In this document: piece after piece, positions 1 to 9,633 of the stretch
Position numbering within the stretch: the stretch's first letter is position 1
Layout: the number at the start of each line of letters is the position of its first letter
Assembly (NCBI GenBank): GCA_025056965.1
Contig: JANWVF010000107.1
Coordinates: 23,838-87,837 of the forward strand
DNA length: 64,000 nucleotides
Origin: Thermoflexales bacterium
GTDB lineage: Bacteria; Chloroflexota; Anaerolineae; J036; Brachytrichaceae
Reading direction: 5' to 3'
Notes under the pieces: generated by a model
Database searches by the model: none
Told to the model about the DNA's origin: nothing
The model's input: the letters and a program-made list of their open reading frames with translations, nothing else
Translations under genes and position numbers: made by a program

Positions 1-1
1 A

Positions 2-724
2 CTTAAGCCGGGGTGTGTCGAGGTCACGCTGCGATCGGCGGCCTTGGCCCAGTGGTGGGAAGCGTGTGGCTTCGGCAAGCTGCCACCTCGTGGACATGCC
101 GACGGCGCGCATGTGCCCCGCGTTCCCAGTGCCGTGCTCTACACGAACAACAGGGCTTGCTATGCAGCCTTCCTGCGTGGGCTGTTCGAGGCCGATGGCA
201 CGGTTGCCGGAGGCGTGCTGTGCTGGTCAACCGTTCACGCCGAGTTCTCGCAGCAGGTGAAGTCTCTCCTGTTGGCGCTGGGTCTGCCGACGACGACCCA
301 GCGCGAGGCCACCCGTTGGGGCCAGTCGTATGTGCTTCGGCTGCGCAACCCTTCGTATAACGATGCCTTCAAGCAGAAGATCGGCTTCATCGGGATGCGC
401 AAGCGGTCGGCCATACAGCTGACCGACGAGGGTCAATCGGTGCGCTACGACTTACTGGCTTTGCCGGAGGCGGCCCTTGCGCAGGCGCCGGCCGGCGCGC
501 GAGGGCGCAACCGAGTCAAACTCGCTTGGCTGCGCTATGCCGCGGCGCCATGCGTCGGCCCGCAGCATGCCCACGCGGCCATTCCAGATCCGGCGCTGGA
601 ACCTGCGCTAGATTTCTACTACGACGTGGTCGAGGAGAACGCTGATGGCGGCGAACAACTCACCTACGACCTCTCCGTGCCGGACAACGTGACCTACATC
701 GCGAACGGCTTCGTCAGCCACAAC
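2..724 (+). other. Intein C-terminal part with LAGLIDADG endonuclease motif
   Basis: Protein-splicing element inside nrdJ. Visible are a dodecapeptide-like endonuclease motif ([12 protein letters not shown], about nt 167-202), then a variable region, and the splicing C-terminus ending in [13 protein letters not shown]. The last His-Asn pair plus the following Thr (+1 residue, codon 725-727) are the residues used in Asn cyclisation and branch transfer. The insertion point lies before the TIG of the conserved NrdJ segment, a highly conserved coenzyme/substrate-site region, typical of intein positions. The N-terminal splicing blocks are outside the window, so activity cannot be fully judged. Confidence 0.9.
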
Positions 725-2326
725 ACCATTGGCTTGGTCATGGACTGCGACACTACCGGCATCGAGCCGGATTTCGCGCTGGTGAAGTTCAAGAAGCTGG
801 CCGGCGGGGGCTACTTCAAGATCGTCAACCAGAGCGTGCCGCCCGCGCTGCGCCGGCTTGGCTACAGCGAGGCACAGATCGAGGACATCGTGAAGTATGC
901 GGTCGGGCATGGCACGCTGCGTGGATGCCCGTTCATCAACCCCGACTCCCTCAAGGCGCGCGGCTTTACCGACGAGGCGCTGGCCAAGGTCGAGGCGGCA
1001 CTGGCTACGGCCTTTGAGATTCAGTTTGCCTTCAACAAGTGGACGCTAGGCGAAGACTTCTGTAAGAACGTGCTCGGCTTCAGCGACGCGCAACTGAACG
1101 ACTACAAGTTCAACATGTTGCAGGCGCTGGGTTTCAGCAAGGCCGAGATCAGCGCGGCCAACGACTACGTATGCGGCACGATGACCCTAGAGGGCGCGCC
1201 CCATCTGAAGGCCGAGCACTTGCCGGTGTTTGACTGCGCTAACAAGTGCGGTAAATACGGCAAGCGCTTTATCCGACCCGAAGGTCACATCCTGATGATG
1301 GCCGCGGCTCAGCCGTTCCTCAGCGGCGCGATCAGCAAGACGATCAACCTGCCCAACGAGTCCACGGTTGAGGACGTGGCCAACGCCTACATGTTGTCGT
1401 GGAAGGTCGGCACGAAAGCCAACGCGCTGTATCGGGACGGATCGAAGCTGAGCCAGCCGCTGAACACCTCGAGCGACGAGGCAGAAGAAGCCGCGGCCGA
1501 GCTGGTGAGCGAGGCCGGCCAGGGGTTGCCGGTGACCCCACAGCAACAGCAGGTGATCGAGAAGGTGGTGGTGCGCTACCTCGCCAAGCAGCGTCGCCTG
1601 CCGAACCGGCGGGCCGGTTATACGCAGAAGGCCAAGATCGGTGGCCAGAGCATCTTCCTGCGCACCGGCGAGTACGAAGATGGCACACTCGGCGAGATCT
1701 TCATTGACATGCACAAGGAAGGCGCCGGCTTCCGCAGCTTGCTCAACTGCTTCGCCATCGCCGTGTCGCTCGGCCTGCAGTACGGCGTGCCGCTCGACGA
1801 ATTCGTGGATCAATTCATCTTCACCAAATTCGAGCCGTCCGGTGTCGTCACCGGCAACGACCATATCAAGATGGCGACCAGCGTGATTGACTACATCTTC
1901 CGCGAGCTGGCGATCACATACCTAGGTCGCGAGGACTTGGCGCACGTCGGCGCAACGTCTGAGGTGCCAGAGCCGGAGTATCTCGAGGAAGAGGTAGTGA
2001 GTGAGCGCCGGGTGTCGCCTGCGCAGTTGCGTCTGCCCGGCCGCGCCTTCCACGACGAGACGGCGCAGCAGAACGGCCACGTACACGTTCAGGGGAGCGA
2101 GGGCCAAGCGCCGCGCAACGGGCGTGCCGTGGCGCAGTCCGTGAGACGCGCTTCTGCGACGCCGACGGCCAAGGCCGACGACGCCGGCCGCAGGGAGAAG
2201 GCGCACCAAGCACGGTTGAAAGGCTACGAAGGCGATCCATGTCCGGAATGCGGCGCATGGACGCTGGTGCGCAGCGGAACCTGCCTGAAGTGTGACACCT
2301 GCGGCAGCACCACCGGCTGCTCGTAG
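2..2326 (+). CDS. nrdJ: Vitamin B12-dependent ribonucleotide reductase, 3' part, with intein
   Basis: Class II reductase that reduces ribonucleotides to deoxyribonucleotides using adenosylcobalamin. The frame is open to the left edge, so the start, the N-extein and the start of the intein lie outside. Codons up to position 724 are intein; from 725 the C-extein begins with [16 protein letters not shown], a hallmark NrdJ segment, followed by the conserved [17 protein letters not shown] stretch and the barrel region near [20 protein letters not shown]. The C-terminus is the Cys-rich tail ([18 protein letters not shown]) that re-reduces the active site in this family. A TTG at 44 is not a credible start, because the frame continues upstream and the intein needs more sequence. 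A strong terminator follows 26 bases after the stop. B12 dependence fits the cobalamin riboswitch near the other end of the window. Confidence 0.95.
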   Translation, partial: LKPGCVEVTLRSAALAQWWEACGFGKLPPRGHADGAHVPRVPSAVLYTNNRACYAAFLRGLFEADGTVAGGVLCWSTVHAEFSQQVKSLLLALGLPTTTQREATRWGQSYVLRLRNPSYNDAFKQKIGFIGMRKRSAIQLTDEGQSVRYDLLALPEAALAQAPAGARGRNRVKLAWLRYAAAPCVGPQHAHAAIPDPALEPALDFYYDVVEENADGGEQLTYDLSVPDNVTYIANGFVSHNTIGLVMDCDTTGIEPDFALVKFKKLAGGGYFKIVNQSVPPALRRLGYSEAQIEDIVKYAVGHGTLRGCPFINPDSLKARGFTDEALAKVEAALATAFEIQFAFNKWTLGEDFCKNVLGFSDAQLNDYKFNMLQALGFSKAEISAANDYVCGTMTLEGAPHLKAEHLPVFDCANKCGKYGKRFIRPEGHILMMAAAQPFLSGAISKTINLPNESTVEDVANAYMLSWKVGTKANALYRDGSKLSQPLNTSSDEAEEAAAELVSEAGQGLPVTPQQQQVIEKVVVRYLAKQRRLPNRRAGYTQKAKIGGQSIFLRTGEYEDGTLGEIFIDMHKEGAGFRSLLNCFAIAVSLGLQYGVPLDEFVDQFIFTKFEPSGVVTGNDHIKMATSVIDYIFRELAITYLGREDLAHVGATSEVPEPEYLEEEVVSERRVSPAQLRLPGRAFHDETAQQNGHVHVQGSEGQAPRNGRAVAQSVRRASATPTAKADDAGRREKAHQARLKGYEGDPCPECGAWTLVRSGTCLKCDTCGSTTGCS

Positions 2327-2351
2327 GGCGCTCGGTCTTTTGAAGCACAGG

Positions 2352-2390
2352 ACAGCCGACGGCCGGCCGAGCCGTCGGCTGTTCTTTTCT
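2352..2390 (+). terminator. Rho-independent terminator of nrdJ
   Basis: Perfect 12-bp inverted repeat (ACAGCCGACGGC, 2352-2363, and its complement at 2371-2382) with a 7-base loop, followed directly by a T-rich tract TCTTTTCT. It lies 26 bases after the nrdJ stop codon. Confidence 0.9.
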
Positions 2391-2487
2391 CGTCGCGCCT
2401 GACCGAACTTGTCAAACCTAGCTTGGCAACTTGCCAACCGGCCGCAACCGGCGCGGGTTGGATGTTCAGGTGATATATTCCTTCGCG

Positions 2488-3462
2488 ATGTCGGAGGCGT
2501 TCTCGACTCAGGACTACCTGGACTTTCGGCGGGCGCGCTCGAAATGCTTTTTGCGCAAGGCGTGGGCGCTGTTGTCCGGCCACAAAACCGATCTGATGGC
2601 ATGGGACGAGGTGCGCGACAAGCTCAAGCTGCGCGGCTTCATCCGCCGCGGCATCCAGGCTGTGCCGGTGGATAAGATCAAAGGCAGCGTCGGCCGCTAT
2701 CGGGACTTCGATAATGCCTTCTTGCCCGCCAACGAAGGTAGTAGCAGCCGCTGGCGCAAGATCAACCGCGCTTTCTACAACGACATCAGCCTGCCTCCGG
2801 TCTCGCTCTACAAAGTCGGAGACGTGTATTTCGTCCTGGACGGCAATCATCGCGTGTCGGTTGCCCGCGAGCACGGCGTGAAATACATAGACGCCGACGT
2901 GCAAGAGGCCGTCACGCGCGTGCCGGTCACGGCAGAGGACATAGACGCAGACACACTCGAGCTGTTGGGCGAGTATGCCGAGTTCCTCGAACGCACGCGG
3001 CTGGATGTGCTGCGGCCCGAGCAGAACATCCGTTTCTCCATCGGCGGCGGCTACGCGCGCCTGCTCGAACACATCGCCGTGCATCGCTATTTCATGGGGC
3101 TGAATCTCCAGCGCGAGGTCAGCGAGGATGAAGCGGTGACGGACTGGTATGACCACGTTTACAAGCCGATTGTGGAGGCGATTCGCAAAGAAGGCATCCT
3201 TCGGGACTTCCCCGGCCGGACCGAAGCTGACCTATATCTGTGGATCATGGATCACAAGCACTACCTGGAGGAACATTGCGGCCACGACGTTCCGGCGGAG
3301 GAGGCCGTCGCCGACTATGCCGAACATTTTGGGGAGAAGCCTCCTCTGCGCCGCGTGCAGGCAGCCTTCGATCACATCGTCGGGGCGATCAGCGCCGTTC
3401 TGCCGCACTGGTCGCACAACGGCAGCATTGATCCGGTCGAGGCGGAAATCGTCAGGCACTGA
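2488..3462 (+). CDS. ParB/sulfiredoxin-fold domain protein of unknown role
   Basis: A 324-residue soluble protein. Its recognisable part is LPPVSLYKVGDVYFVLDGNHRVSVAREHG, which matches the ParB/sulfiredoxin-like nucleotide-binding fold, where the GNHR motif corresponds to the ParB-type GxxR box. The rest (a basic N-terminus and a helical, acidic C-terminus rich in His and Asp) I do not recognise, and no helix-turn-helix typical of chromosomal ParB is evident. I chose the ATG at 2488; a TTG at 2431 would add 19 unlikely residues. A TATATT box at 2474-2479 lies only 9 bases before the ATG, suggesting a near-leaderless transcript. It faces the phosphatase gene convergently. Function is not assigned. 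Confidence 0.8.
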   Translation: MSEAFSTQDYLDFRRARSKCFLRKAWALLSGHKTDLMAWDEVRDKLKLRGFIRRGIQAVPVDKIKGSVGRYRDFDNAFLPANEGSSSRWRKINRAFYNDISLPPVSLYKVGDVYFVLDGNHRVSVAREHGVKYIDADVQEAVTRVPVTAEDIDADTLELLGEYAEFLERTRLDVLRPEQNIRFSIGGGYARLLEHIAVHRYFMGLNLQREVSEDEAVTDWYDHVYKPIVEAIRKEGILRDFPGRTEADLYLWIMDHKHYLEEHCGHDVPAEEAVADYAEHFGEKPPLRRVQAAFDHIVGAISAVLPHWSHNGSIDPVEAEIVRH

Positions 3463-3490
3463 AGCTCGCAGACGCAGCAATTAGCGGGCT

Positions 3491-4090
3491 TTATCCTTGC
3501 AGGTGACAGCGGTCGTTCAGGCTACGCAGCCGCCAGCGTCCACTTTCGTAGGCGACCTCCGTTACCGAAGCGTTACCGAAGGCGAAAGGATGGCGGCGCG
3601 CAACCGGCAGCCCTAGCATCGTCCCGATCATGGCGCCGAGCGTGCCACCGTGGGATACGAGGATCACTGAATCGTGGGCGTGGTGGGCAACCAGGTCATG
3701 TAAGAATGAGACGACGCGCTCGCGCATGTGCTGGGCGCTCTCGCCGTTGGGGATGCTCCCTTCTGGATCGTCTAACACGCTCCCTGATGGCATCGTCAGG
3801 CGAATCTCTTCGAGAGTCAACCCGGTCCAGTCGCCCATGTGATACTCGCGCAGCCGCTCGTCGAAGATCACGTCGAGGCCGCGCACGCGCGCAATGCTGC
3901 GCGCCGTGTCGGCGGCGCGCAGCAGCGGGCTGGAGTAAATCGCCTGGATGGATTGCTCGGCGAAGCGCTGGGCTACCCGTTGCGCTTGCATGTGGCCGAC
4001 GGCGTCCAGTGGTACGTCGAGCCAACCCTGGACGCGGCCCTCGACGTTGAACGCAGTTTGTCCGTGCCGGACGAGGTAGACGGTGAGCAT
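3491..4090 (-). CDS. Histidine phosphatase family protein (phosphoglycerate mutase-like)
   Basis: A 199-residue enzyme of the histidine phosphatase superfamily. The N-terminal YLVRHGQTAFN motif carries the His that becomes phosphorylated; further conserved parts are the SPLLRAADTA segment, the Glu-bearing REYHMGDWTGLTLEEI, and the second catalytic His in VSHGGTLGAMIG. Family members include cofactor-dependent phosphoglycerate mutase, alpha-ribazole phosphatase (CobC) and broad phosphatases; the short length argues against a true glycolytic mutase. A CobC role would fit the B12 theme of the window, but nothing specific in the sequence proves it. I placed the start at the ATG immediately before LTVYLVRHG. 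A further upstream frame would add 43 Arg/Pro-rich residues and is not credible. It lies 19 bases downstream of meaB and may be cotranscribed with it. Confidence 0.9.
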   Translation of the reverse strand: MLTVYLVRHGQTAFNVEGRVQGWLDVPLDAVGHMQAQRVAQRFAEQSIQAIYSSPLLRAADTARSIARVRGLDVIFDERLREYHMGDWTGLTLEEIRLTMPSGSVLDDPEGSIPNGESAQHMRERVVSFLHDLVAHHAHDSVILVSHGGTLGAMIGTMLGLPVARRHPFAFGNASVTEVAYESGRWRLRSLNDRCHLQG

Positions 4091-4109
4091 GGTCGCTCTG
4101 GGACTGGGA

Positions 4110-5186
4110 CTACTGTAAAGGCGTTGGGGAGTGATACGAGTGCCCAACCAAGGCATGATCGCCTGACTCCAACACCGCGTCCAGCAGCGCCTGGGCTGCG
4201 TCCTGGGGATGAAGCTCACGGGCGACGCAGGCGGCGATCACGGCGCGGTAGCGCATCGGCTCGATCTGTTGCAATGCGCGCTGCAACAGCAGGTCGCGCA
4301 GCCGGCGGATCACGTCATGCTCTAGCTGCTGCGCTCGGCGTTGCGCGCCGGCACCTTGGGCAAGGTACTGCCGGTGACGGGTGATGGCGTCGAGCACGGC
4401 CTCGATACCGACGCCTTCGGTGGCAATGGTCTTCAAGATGGGGATCTGCCATCGCGCCGGTTCGGCGGTCGAATCCGAAGGGCGAACCGCGGCGCCCGCA
4501 CCGTGATAACCTGCCGAGGCCGTGGATGGTGCGGCTAGGTCGAGGGCAGCTTGCAACGCGCCCACGGTGCGCGCCGTGCTTGCGTGGTCGGCTTTGTTGA
4601 CGACGAGGATGTCGGCGATTTCCAGGATGCCGGCCTTGATCGCTTGGATGTCGTCGCCCAGTCCGGGCGCCTCAACGACGATGATCGTCTCGGCCACGCG
4701 CGCCACTTCGACTTCGGCTTGGCCGACCCCCACTGTCTCGACGAATATCAGGTCGTAGCCTGCGACGTCCAAAGCAACGACGACGTCGGCCGTTGCGCGG
4801 GCGATGCCCCCCGACGCGCCGCGATTGGCCATGCTGCGGATGAACACACCCTCGTCCTCGAACAGTTCGCGCATGCGAATGCGATCGCCCAAGATTGCGC
4901 CGCCGGTGAATGGGCTGCTGGGATCTACCGAGACGACGGCGACGCGCTGACCGCGCTGGCGTGCCAATCGAGTCAGCGCAGCGACCAGCGTGCTCTTACC
5001 GCTGCCGGGCGCGCCGGTGATGCCGACGATATGCGCATGGCCGGAGTAGTCGTACCACGCGCGCAGCGTGCGCAGCGCGTCCGGGTCGCCGTTCTCGATG
5101 CTGCTGATCAAGCGTGCTAGGTCGCGCCCGGAGAGCGAAGGCTTTGAGGCTGAAGCGGTCATCTCTTCGTGTCGCGCGGTTATCAT
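4110..5186 (-). CDS. meaB: Methylmalonyl-CoA mutase-associated GTPase MeaB
   Basis: G3E-family P-loop GTPase that protects and loads adenosylcobalamin into methylmalonyl-CoA mutase. Visible are Walker A GAPGSGKST, the switch region DPSSPFTGGAILGDRIRM typical of MeaB/ArgK, the ETVGVGQAEVEVA segment, and the base-recognition motif VVNKADH. A Pro/Ala/Ser-rich insert follows the NKAD motif. The start is uncertain: ATGs exist at 5213, 5186 and 5162 and an in-frame longer start at 5279. I prefer 5186 because an AGAGG sequence sits a few bases before it. No mutase subunit is present nearby, so its partner must be encoded elsewhere. Cytoplasmic. Confidence 0.9.
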   Translation of the reverse strand: MITARHEEMTASASKPSLSGRDLARLISSIENGDPDALRTLRAWYDYSGHAHIVGITGAPGSGKSTLVAALTRLARQRGQRVAVVSVDPSSPFTGGAILGDRIRMRELFEDEGVFIRSMANRGASGGIARATADVVVALDVAGYDLIFVETVGVGQAEVEVARVAETIIVVEAPGLGDDIQAIKAGILEIADILVVNKADHASTARTVGALQAALDLAAPSTASAGYHGAGAAVRPSDSTAEPARWQIPILKTIATEGVGIEAVLDAITRHRQYLAQGAGAQRRAQQLEHDVIRRLRDLLLQRALQQIEPMRYRAVIAACVARELHPQDAAQALLDAVLESGDHALVGHSYHSPTPLQ

Positions 5187-5674
5187 ACCCGCCTCTTCGG
5201 CCGGGTTGTTCATAGCAGCACGGGCCTGAACAGGGCTTACGCATGAATCAAGGTTGTATGCGGGTCGAGCCAGGCGCATGACCGGAAGTCGTCATGACCG
5301 CATATGGTGCGCAAGCAGCAGGCGTAGGGATGACCGTCACCAGCAGCGAACCGCTGCCAGGCAGCTACATCACGAGCACCGGCGCGCATGACAGGCGAGG
5401 CGGGTAGGCAAAGGCAGCGCCTTTGCCCACCCGCCTACCTGCATCGGTGCAACAACATGCCCATGATCGCGACAAATCTATCTGGCTGGCAGCTTGATCA
5501 CAAGCAGCGCACTGATGCGTAAGCCATGCGAGCCCGGATCTGAAGCACGCCCGCACTATGGTTTTGTGGTAGATTCACCCCTGCCCGAAGTAGCGAGCAT
5601 GCCCGACCCAAATCCACGGATGTAGACCTTAATCAGGATTCCGTTTTGTCGAACTACGATTAGGACGGGACAAA
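5187..5674. other. Intergenic region between divergent meaB and DUF1501 operons
   Basis: About 490 bases without a supported gene. It holds the long palindrome listed separately (5398-5436) and, at 5644-5650 and 5669-5675, a short inverted repeat TTTTGTC / GACAAAA whose right arm touches the DUF1501 start codon. Promoters for both divergent genes should lie here, but no convincing -35/-10 pair was found. Open frames across the palindrome look like by-products of the repeat. Confidence 0.5.
5398..5436. repeat. REP-like long palindrome
   Basis: 18-base arms (AGGCGGGTAGGCAAAGGC at 5398-5415 and its complement at 5419-5436) with one mismatch around a 3-base loop. There is no T-tract on either strand and it lies upstream of both neighbouring genes, so it is unlikely to be a terminator. 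It resembles dispersed repetitive extragenic palindromes. Confidence 0.7.
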
Positions 5675-7135
5675 ATGAATCGCCGCGAATTTCTCAAGGG
5701 TTGCGCCAGCTTTGCCGCCGTAGCAGCCGTGCGCGGTTTCGGCCTGACCAGCCTGGTCTTCGACTCACAATTACCTCGGCCAGCGCGAGCCTTGTCGCCC
5801 CAGTCACCCAACCAGCCTCCGCCAAACAATCGGGATCTGCTGGTGTTGGTGTTCGTGCGCGGCGGCATAGACGGGCTGAACTTGGTGGTGCCGTTTAACA
5901 CGAGCGACAAGGACCGCCGCCAATACTATAACGTTTTGCGCCCGACGCTGAATATCCCCCCGCCTAACTCCAGCCATACGCGCAAGGCGATTGATCTAGA
6001 CGGGCGTTTCGGTCTGCATCCCGACGCTGCACGCGGCGCGCCGGGCGTTAATGTGCCGAACGGCCACGCCAGCGACACCGGCGGCCTGTATGAGCTGTAT
6101 CGGCGCGGCGATCTGGCCATTGTGGACGCCACCGGCTCGTTCGACGTGACCGGCTCGCACTTCGACACCGAGCTATACGTGGACATGGGCGGCAAGAGCA
6201 ACCTCGGCAGTGGGGGTTGGTTGTCGCGCTACTTGGATGCGATCGGTGAACCGAATGATGCGCTGGCCGTCGCGCCGCAGTGGAATCCGGCGCCATCGCT
6301 GTTTTCGCCTTTCGGGCGCAGCTCGCTGGTCGTGCCGGACAGCGATGAGTTTGGTCCGCAGTGGCGCACACAAGCCTGGATGAATGATGCGACCCGCGCC
6401 GCATTGGTGCAAGCCCAGCGCAACTTGCTCCAGCCGATGTACCAGCGCGGCAACACCTTCATCGAAGCGGTGGGCCAATCCGCGTTCCAGGCATATGACG
6501 AGCTGGCGAACGTGTTCGCCACCAGTTACGCACCTTCGGCCAACTATGTCACCAGTGGCTCGCATGTGCCGGACTACGGCCACTTCGCCCGCTCGCTCCA
6601 AATTGTGGCTCAGATCGCCAAGGCCTCGCTGAGCAACCCCCTGCGCGTGGCCGCCATTGACGTGGGAGGGGGCTACGATACGCACGACAACCAGGGCACG
6701 CTCGATTGGAATGGCAACAACCGTTACCCGCGTTTGATCACCAACCTATCGAATAATTTGAAAGCTTTCTGCGACGATATGAACGCCGATCCGCAGTGGC
6801 GCGGGCGTTATGTGATCATCGTGCTTAGCGAATTCGGGCGCGTGCTATACCAGAACGACAGCGCCGGCACCGATCACGGCAGCGGTAACGTGATGCTGGT
6901 GATCGGCAGCGGCGGCGGATACGGGACGCCCAACATCAACGCGGGGATTTATGGGGACTGGCCGGGGCTGTCCCATCTCGGCTTTAACGACGGGCTTCAG
7001 ATCACGACCGACTACCGCCGCGTGATCGCCGATGTGTTGACCGCTCGCATGGGTGTTTCGACTGCGCAGATCAACAACGTCGTCTTTCCCGGATTCAACT
7101 TTTCGACGGGTCTGGGCATCGCCGTGCCGAAATGA
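5675..7135 (+). CDS. DUF1501 family exported protein
   Basis: A 486-residue protein starting with a twin-arginine signal (NRREFLKGCASFAAVAAV), so probably exported folded by Tat. The DUF1501 family, related to sulfatase/alkaline phosphatase folds, is recognised by LLVLVFVRGGIDGLNLVVP near the mature N-terminus, by GGYDTHDNQG in the middle and by VLSEFGR followed by GTDHGSGNVMLVIG, where the Asp/His residues are the likely metal ligands. Substrate is unknown in the family. It is followed after 3 bases by the beta-propeller-like gene and then a DUF1800 gene; DUF1501 and DUF1800 are frequent neighbours in many phyla. Start is the ATG directly before the twin-arginine motif. Confidence 0.9.
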   Translation: MNRREFLKGCASFAAVAAVRGFGLTSLVFDSQLPRPARALSPQSPNQPPPNNRDLLVLVFVRGGIDGLNLVVPFNTSDKDRRQYYNVLRPTLNIPPPNSSHTRKAIDLDGRFGLHPDAARGAPGVNVPNGHASDTGGLYELYRRGDLAIVDATGSFDVTGSHFDTELYVDMGGKSNLGSGGWLSRYLDAIGEPNDALAVAPQWNPAPSLFSPFGRSSLVVPDSDEFGPQWRTQAWMNDATRAALVQAQRNLLQPMYQRGNTFIEAVGQSAFQAYDELANVFATSYAPSANYVTSGSHVPDYGHFARSLQIVAQIAKASLSNPLRVAAIDVGGGYDTHDNQGTLDWNGNNRYPRLITNLSNNLKAFCDDMNADPQWRGRYVIIVLSEFGRVLYQNDSAGTDHGSGNVMLVIGSGGGYGTPNINAGIYGDWPGLSHLGFNDGLQITTDYRRVIADVLTARMGVSTAQINNVVFPGFNFSTGLGIAVPK

Positions 7136-7138
7136 GCT

Positions 7139-9628
7139 ATGACTCACCTACATCGCCTCTTCGTAGCCGCGCTGTTGGCCGGACTGAGCGTCACCTATTA
7201 TGCGCCGCGTGAGTCTCAAGCCGGCCCACAGGCGCCGCTTGCCTTTGAGTGGACGGCGCTGACGCCGATCGGGCTGGATAACCGCGCCACATTGCAGAGC
7301 GAACCGGCGCTTGGGTTGAGCGGCGACGTCGCCGTCGTTGCTTGGACCGACTCGCGCAACGCCTTGCCCGACGTATACGCGATTCGGGTGTCGAGCAGCG
7401 CGCTGCAGCAAGAGTGGCGGGTGACCAATCGCACCCCGCACTTCTCCGCCCAGTCGGCCAAGAACCCCGCTGTAGCCGTGGAACACGACCGCGCCTTCGT
7501 CGCCTGGAGCGATGTGCAGCATATCTTCGTCGCACGCTTTAGCCTGACGACTACGGCCGCGACCAGCCGGACGCAGGTGACCAACTTCAGTCAGTGGGGC
7601 ATCGTCGCGTATCGCCCGCGCATCGCCAGCAATGGCGCCGGCCAGCTCAATCTGGTCTGGGCCGACTTTCGCGCGGAGAGCAGCGGCCGACGCCCCGGCG
7701 ATATCTACGCCGCGCGCTGCGACGGCAATGCCACGCCGATTATTTGCATCGCTAGCGTCAGGGTCAACGATGACGCCGGTGACGCGAACGCGCAGACGCA
7801 TCCCGACATCAGCCGCAACGGCGACCAGGTCGTCGTCGTGTGGGAAGACGGGCGCGAGGCCGGCCTGAACTACCCACGCATCTACGCCAGCATCTCGAAC
7901 GACGGCGGCCAGACTTGGGGTGTGAATATGCGCGTGAACAGGCGGCTCGACGGCAGCCCACCTGGGCCGCGCGATGCGGCGACGCGTCCGGCAGTCGCTC
8001 ACGCGCCGGACGGCTCGATCTACGTGGCCTGGGAGCACCGCTCTGGCTCGCCTACTGCTCCCGCCGACATCTACGTGGCACGCTGGGACGGAACGAACTG
8101 GAGCACCCCTTGGCGTGTGGACAACGCTCCGCCTCGCATCCGCAGCGTCAACCCGTCCATAGCTGCAAATGCGACCGGCGTCTTCGTCGCCTGGCAGGAC
8201 TATCGAAACGGCAGCGCGAACGCCGACATCTACAGTGCGCGCTGGAACGGCAGCGCTTGGATCGAAGCGCCGGCCGTCACGCAGCCCGGCGCACAGACCC
8301 TACCGGCGCTGCGCGCCGCCGGCAGCGAAGTGCGCCTGGCTTGGCAGGACGAGCGCGCCGGCCAGGCCGACGTGTATTCGGCGCGCTGGGACGGCAGCAC
8401 CTGGATCAGCTCGGCGCCCCTCCACGGCAATCCGGTGCGGCTGCCTTATCAGATGCATCCCGCGCTGGCCAGCTCGAACGCGCAGAGCTGGATACTGTTC
8501 ACCGATCAACGCGAGGGCATGGCCGAGCTGTACGCTGCGCGCATGGTTTCCTTTAGTCAATGGACGACGCCCACTGCCATGCCCACGCAGGCCTCCGTGG
8601 GAGGCTCGCTAAACCTAGGGAGCGGTGGCTTGGCCTTCACGCAGGATGGCCGGCTGCATGCGGTGTGGAGCGACTATCACTGGACGCGCGGCATGCGCGC
8701 CGTGCATTCTGTGCTTAGCGGCACGACCTGGTCACCGCCGATCTTCCTCAGCCGAGTAGTCACCGGTAGCGAGATGCTCGCCACCGTCGCCGCCTTCGGC
8801 AACACCGTGGCTGCTGCCTGGACGCGCCACAATGCCGGGCTGTCCAATCTATATGCGACGTGGAACATCGGTAGCGGCTGGATCACCGAGACGGCCGTCC
8901 TGACTACACCGCTGAATGAGTGGCAGATCCAGTTTGCCCTTGCTGTGGACGCGACTAACCTCTACGTTGCCTGGCAACAGCGGCGCAGCGGCCAGGGAGA
9001 TGCCCTGATGCTGGCGCGGCACAGCTTAAGCGGCACAGGGGGATGGACGTATCACCGCATTGACCAAGATCAAAATGTCTCGTGGTGTCCGAACTATGCC
9101 CCCGTGCTGAGGGTGGGTCCGTCCGGCGTGTTGCACGCGGCCTGGGCGGGATGTTTGCGGCGCAACTCGGCGAACCATTGGCCGCTGGATGGCTTCGCCC
9201 TGTATGCGTATTCCACCGATCAGGGTGCGACATGGAGCGCGCCGCTCAGGCTGGCACGCACCAGCGTCAACAATGCCGATGCGCGCACCCGGCCGGCGCT
9301 AGCCGTCGGTTCAAGCGGGCGCGTGCTGGCCGTCTTCCCCTCGCTCCAGGTCGGCAACGGAGGATTCGTCGCGGCCATGGTGCAAGACGGCTCGCTGGCG
9401 TTCACTCATACCATCGCTGCCAATACCGGCTGGGTGGGCGCGGCGAATTACGAAGGTCAGTGGTATCAAGGCGACAGCGCCGGAAGCGTCACTTTCGACC
9501 CAGCCACTCAGCGATTCGTGGTGGCAATCATTGATCGCAGCAGCGGGCGCGCCCCGCGCCTCCTCGCCACAACCTACGGCGACACGGCGTTCGCGCCGCG
9601 GCTGTTCGTTCCGATGGTAAGGCGGTAG
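7139..9628 (+). CDS. Secreted BNR/sialidase-like beta-propeller repeat protein
   Basis: An 829-residue secreted protein with an N-terminal signal peptide (LFVAALLAGLSVTYYA). The body is built of about a dozen repeats with the consensus VAW.D.R....DIYAARW or YSARWNGSAW, plus Asp-box-like pieces (SNDGGQTWG, STDQGATWS) characteristic of BNR/sialidase-type beta-propellers. Catalytic residues of true sialidases are not evident, so a binding or structural role is more likely. The C-terminus ends in FAPRLFVPMVRR, reminiscent of short hydrophobic-basic tails common on secreted Chloroflexota proteins; this last point is recollection, not proof. It lies between DUF1501 and DUF1800 with gaps of 3 and 5 bases, implying one transcript and perhaps one extracellular complex. 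Confidence 0.8.
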   Translation: MTHLHRLFVAALLAGLSVTYYAPRESQAGPQAPLAFEWTALTPIGLDNRATLQSEPALGLSGDVAVVAWTDSRNALPDVYAIRVSSSALQQEWRVTNRTPHFSAQSAKNPAVAVEHDRAFVAWSDVQHIFVARFSLTTTAATSRTQVTNFSQWGIVAYRPRIASNGAGQLNLVWADFRAESSGRRPGDIYAARCDGNATPIICIASVRVNDDAGDANAQTHPDISRNGDQVVVVWEDGREAGLNYPRIYASISNDGGQTWGVNMRVNRRLDGSPPGPRDAATRPAVAHAPDGSIYVAWEHRSGSPTAPADIYVARWDGTNWSTPWRVDNAPPRIRSVNPSIAANATGVFVAWQDYRNGSANADIYSARWNGSAWIEAPAVTQPGAQTLPALRAAGSEVRLAWQDERAGQADVYSARWDGSTWISSAPLHGNPVRLPYQMHPALASSNAQSWILFTDQREGMAELYAARMVSFSQWTTPTAMPTQASVGGSLNLGSGGLAFTQDGRLHAVWSDYHWTRGMRAVHSVLSGTTWSPPIFLSRVVTGSEMLATVAAFGNTVAAAWTRHNAGLSNLYATWNIGSGWITETAVLTTPLNEWQIQFALAVDATNLYVAWQQRRSGQGDALMLARHSLSGTGGWTYHRIDQDQNVSWCPNYAPVLRVGPSGVLHAAWAGCLRRNSANHWPLDGFALYAYSTDQGATWSAPLRLARTSVNNADARTRPALAVGSSGRVLAVFPSLQVGNGGFVAAMVQDGSLAFTHTIAANTGWVGAANYEGQWYQGDSAGSVTFDPATQRFVVAIIDRSSGRAPRLLATTYGDTAFAPRLFVPMVRR

Positions 9629-9633
9629 TAGCG

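Noticed and set aside
44-46. TTG as the start of nrdJ
   Set aside because: The frame stays open to the window edge and upstream codons are needed for the intein; the gene is simply cut.
2224-3156. 310-codon minus-strand frame opposite the ParB-like gene
   Set aside because: Crosses the nrdJ terminator and is the complement of a conserved gene.
5365-5556. 63-codon minus-strand frame across the palindrome
   Set aside because: It spans the inverted repeat and has no ribosome site or family resemblance.
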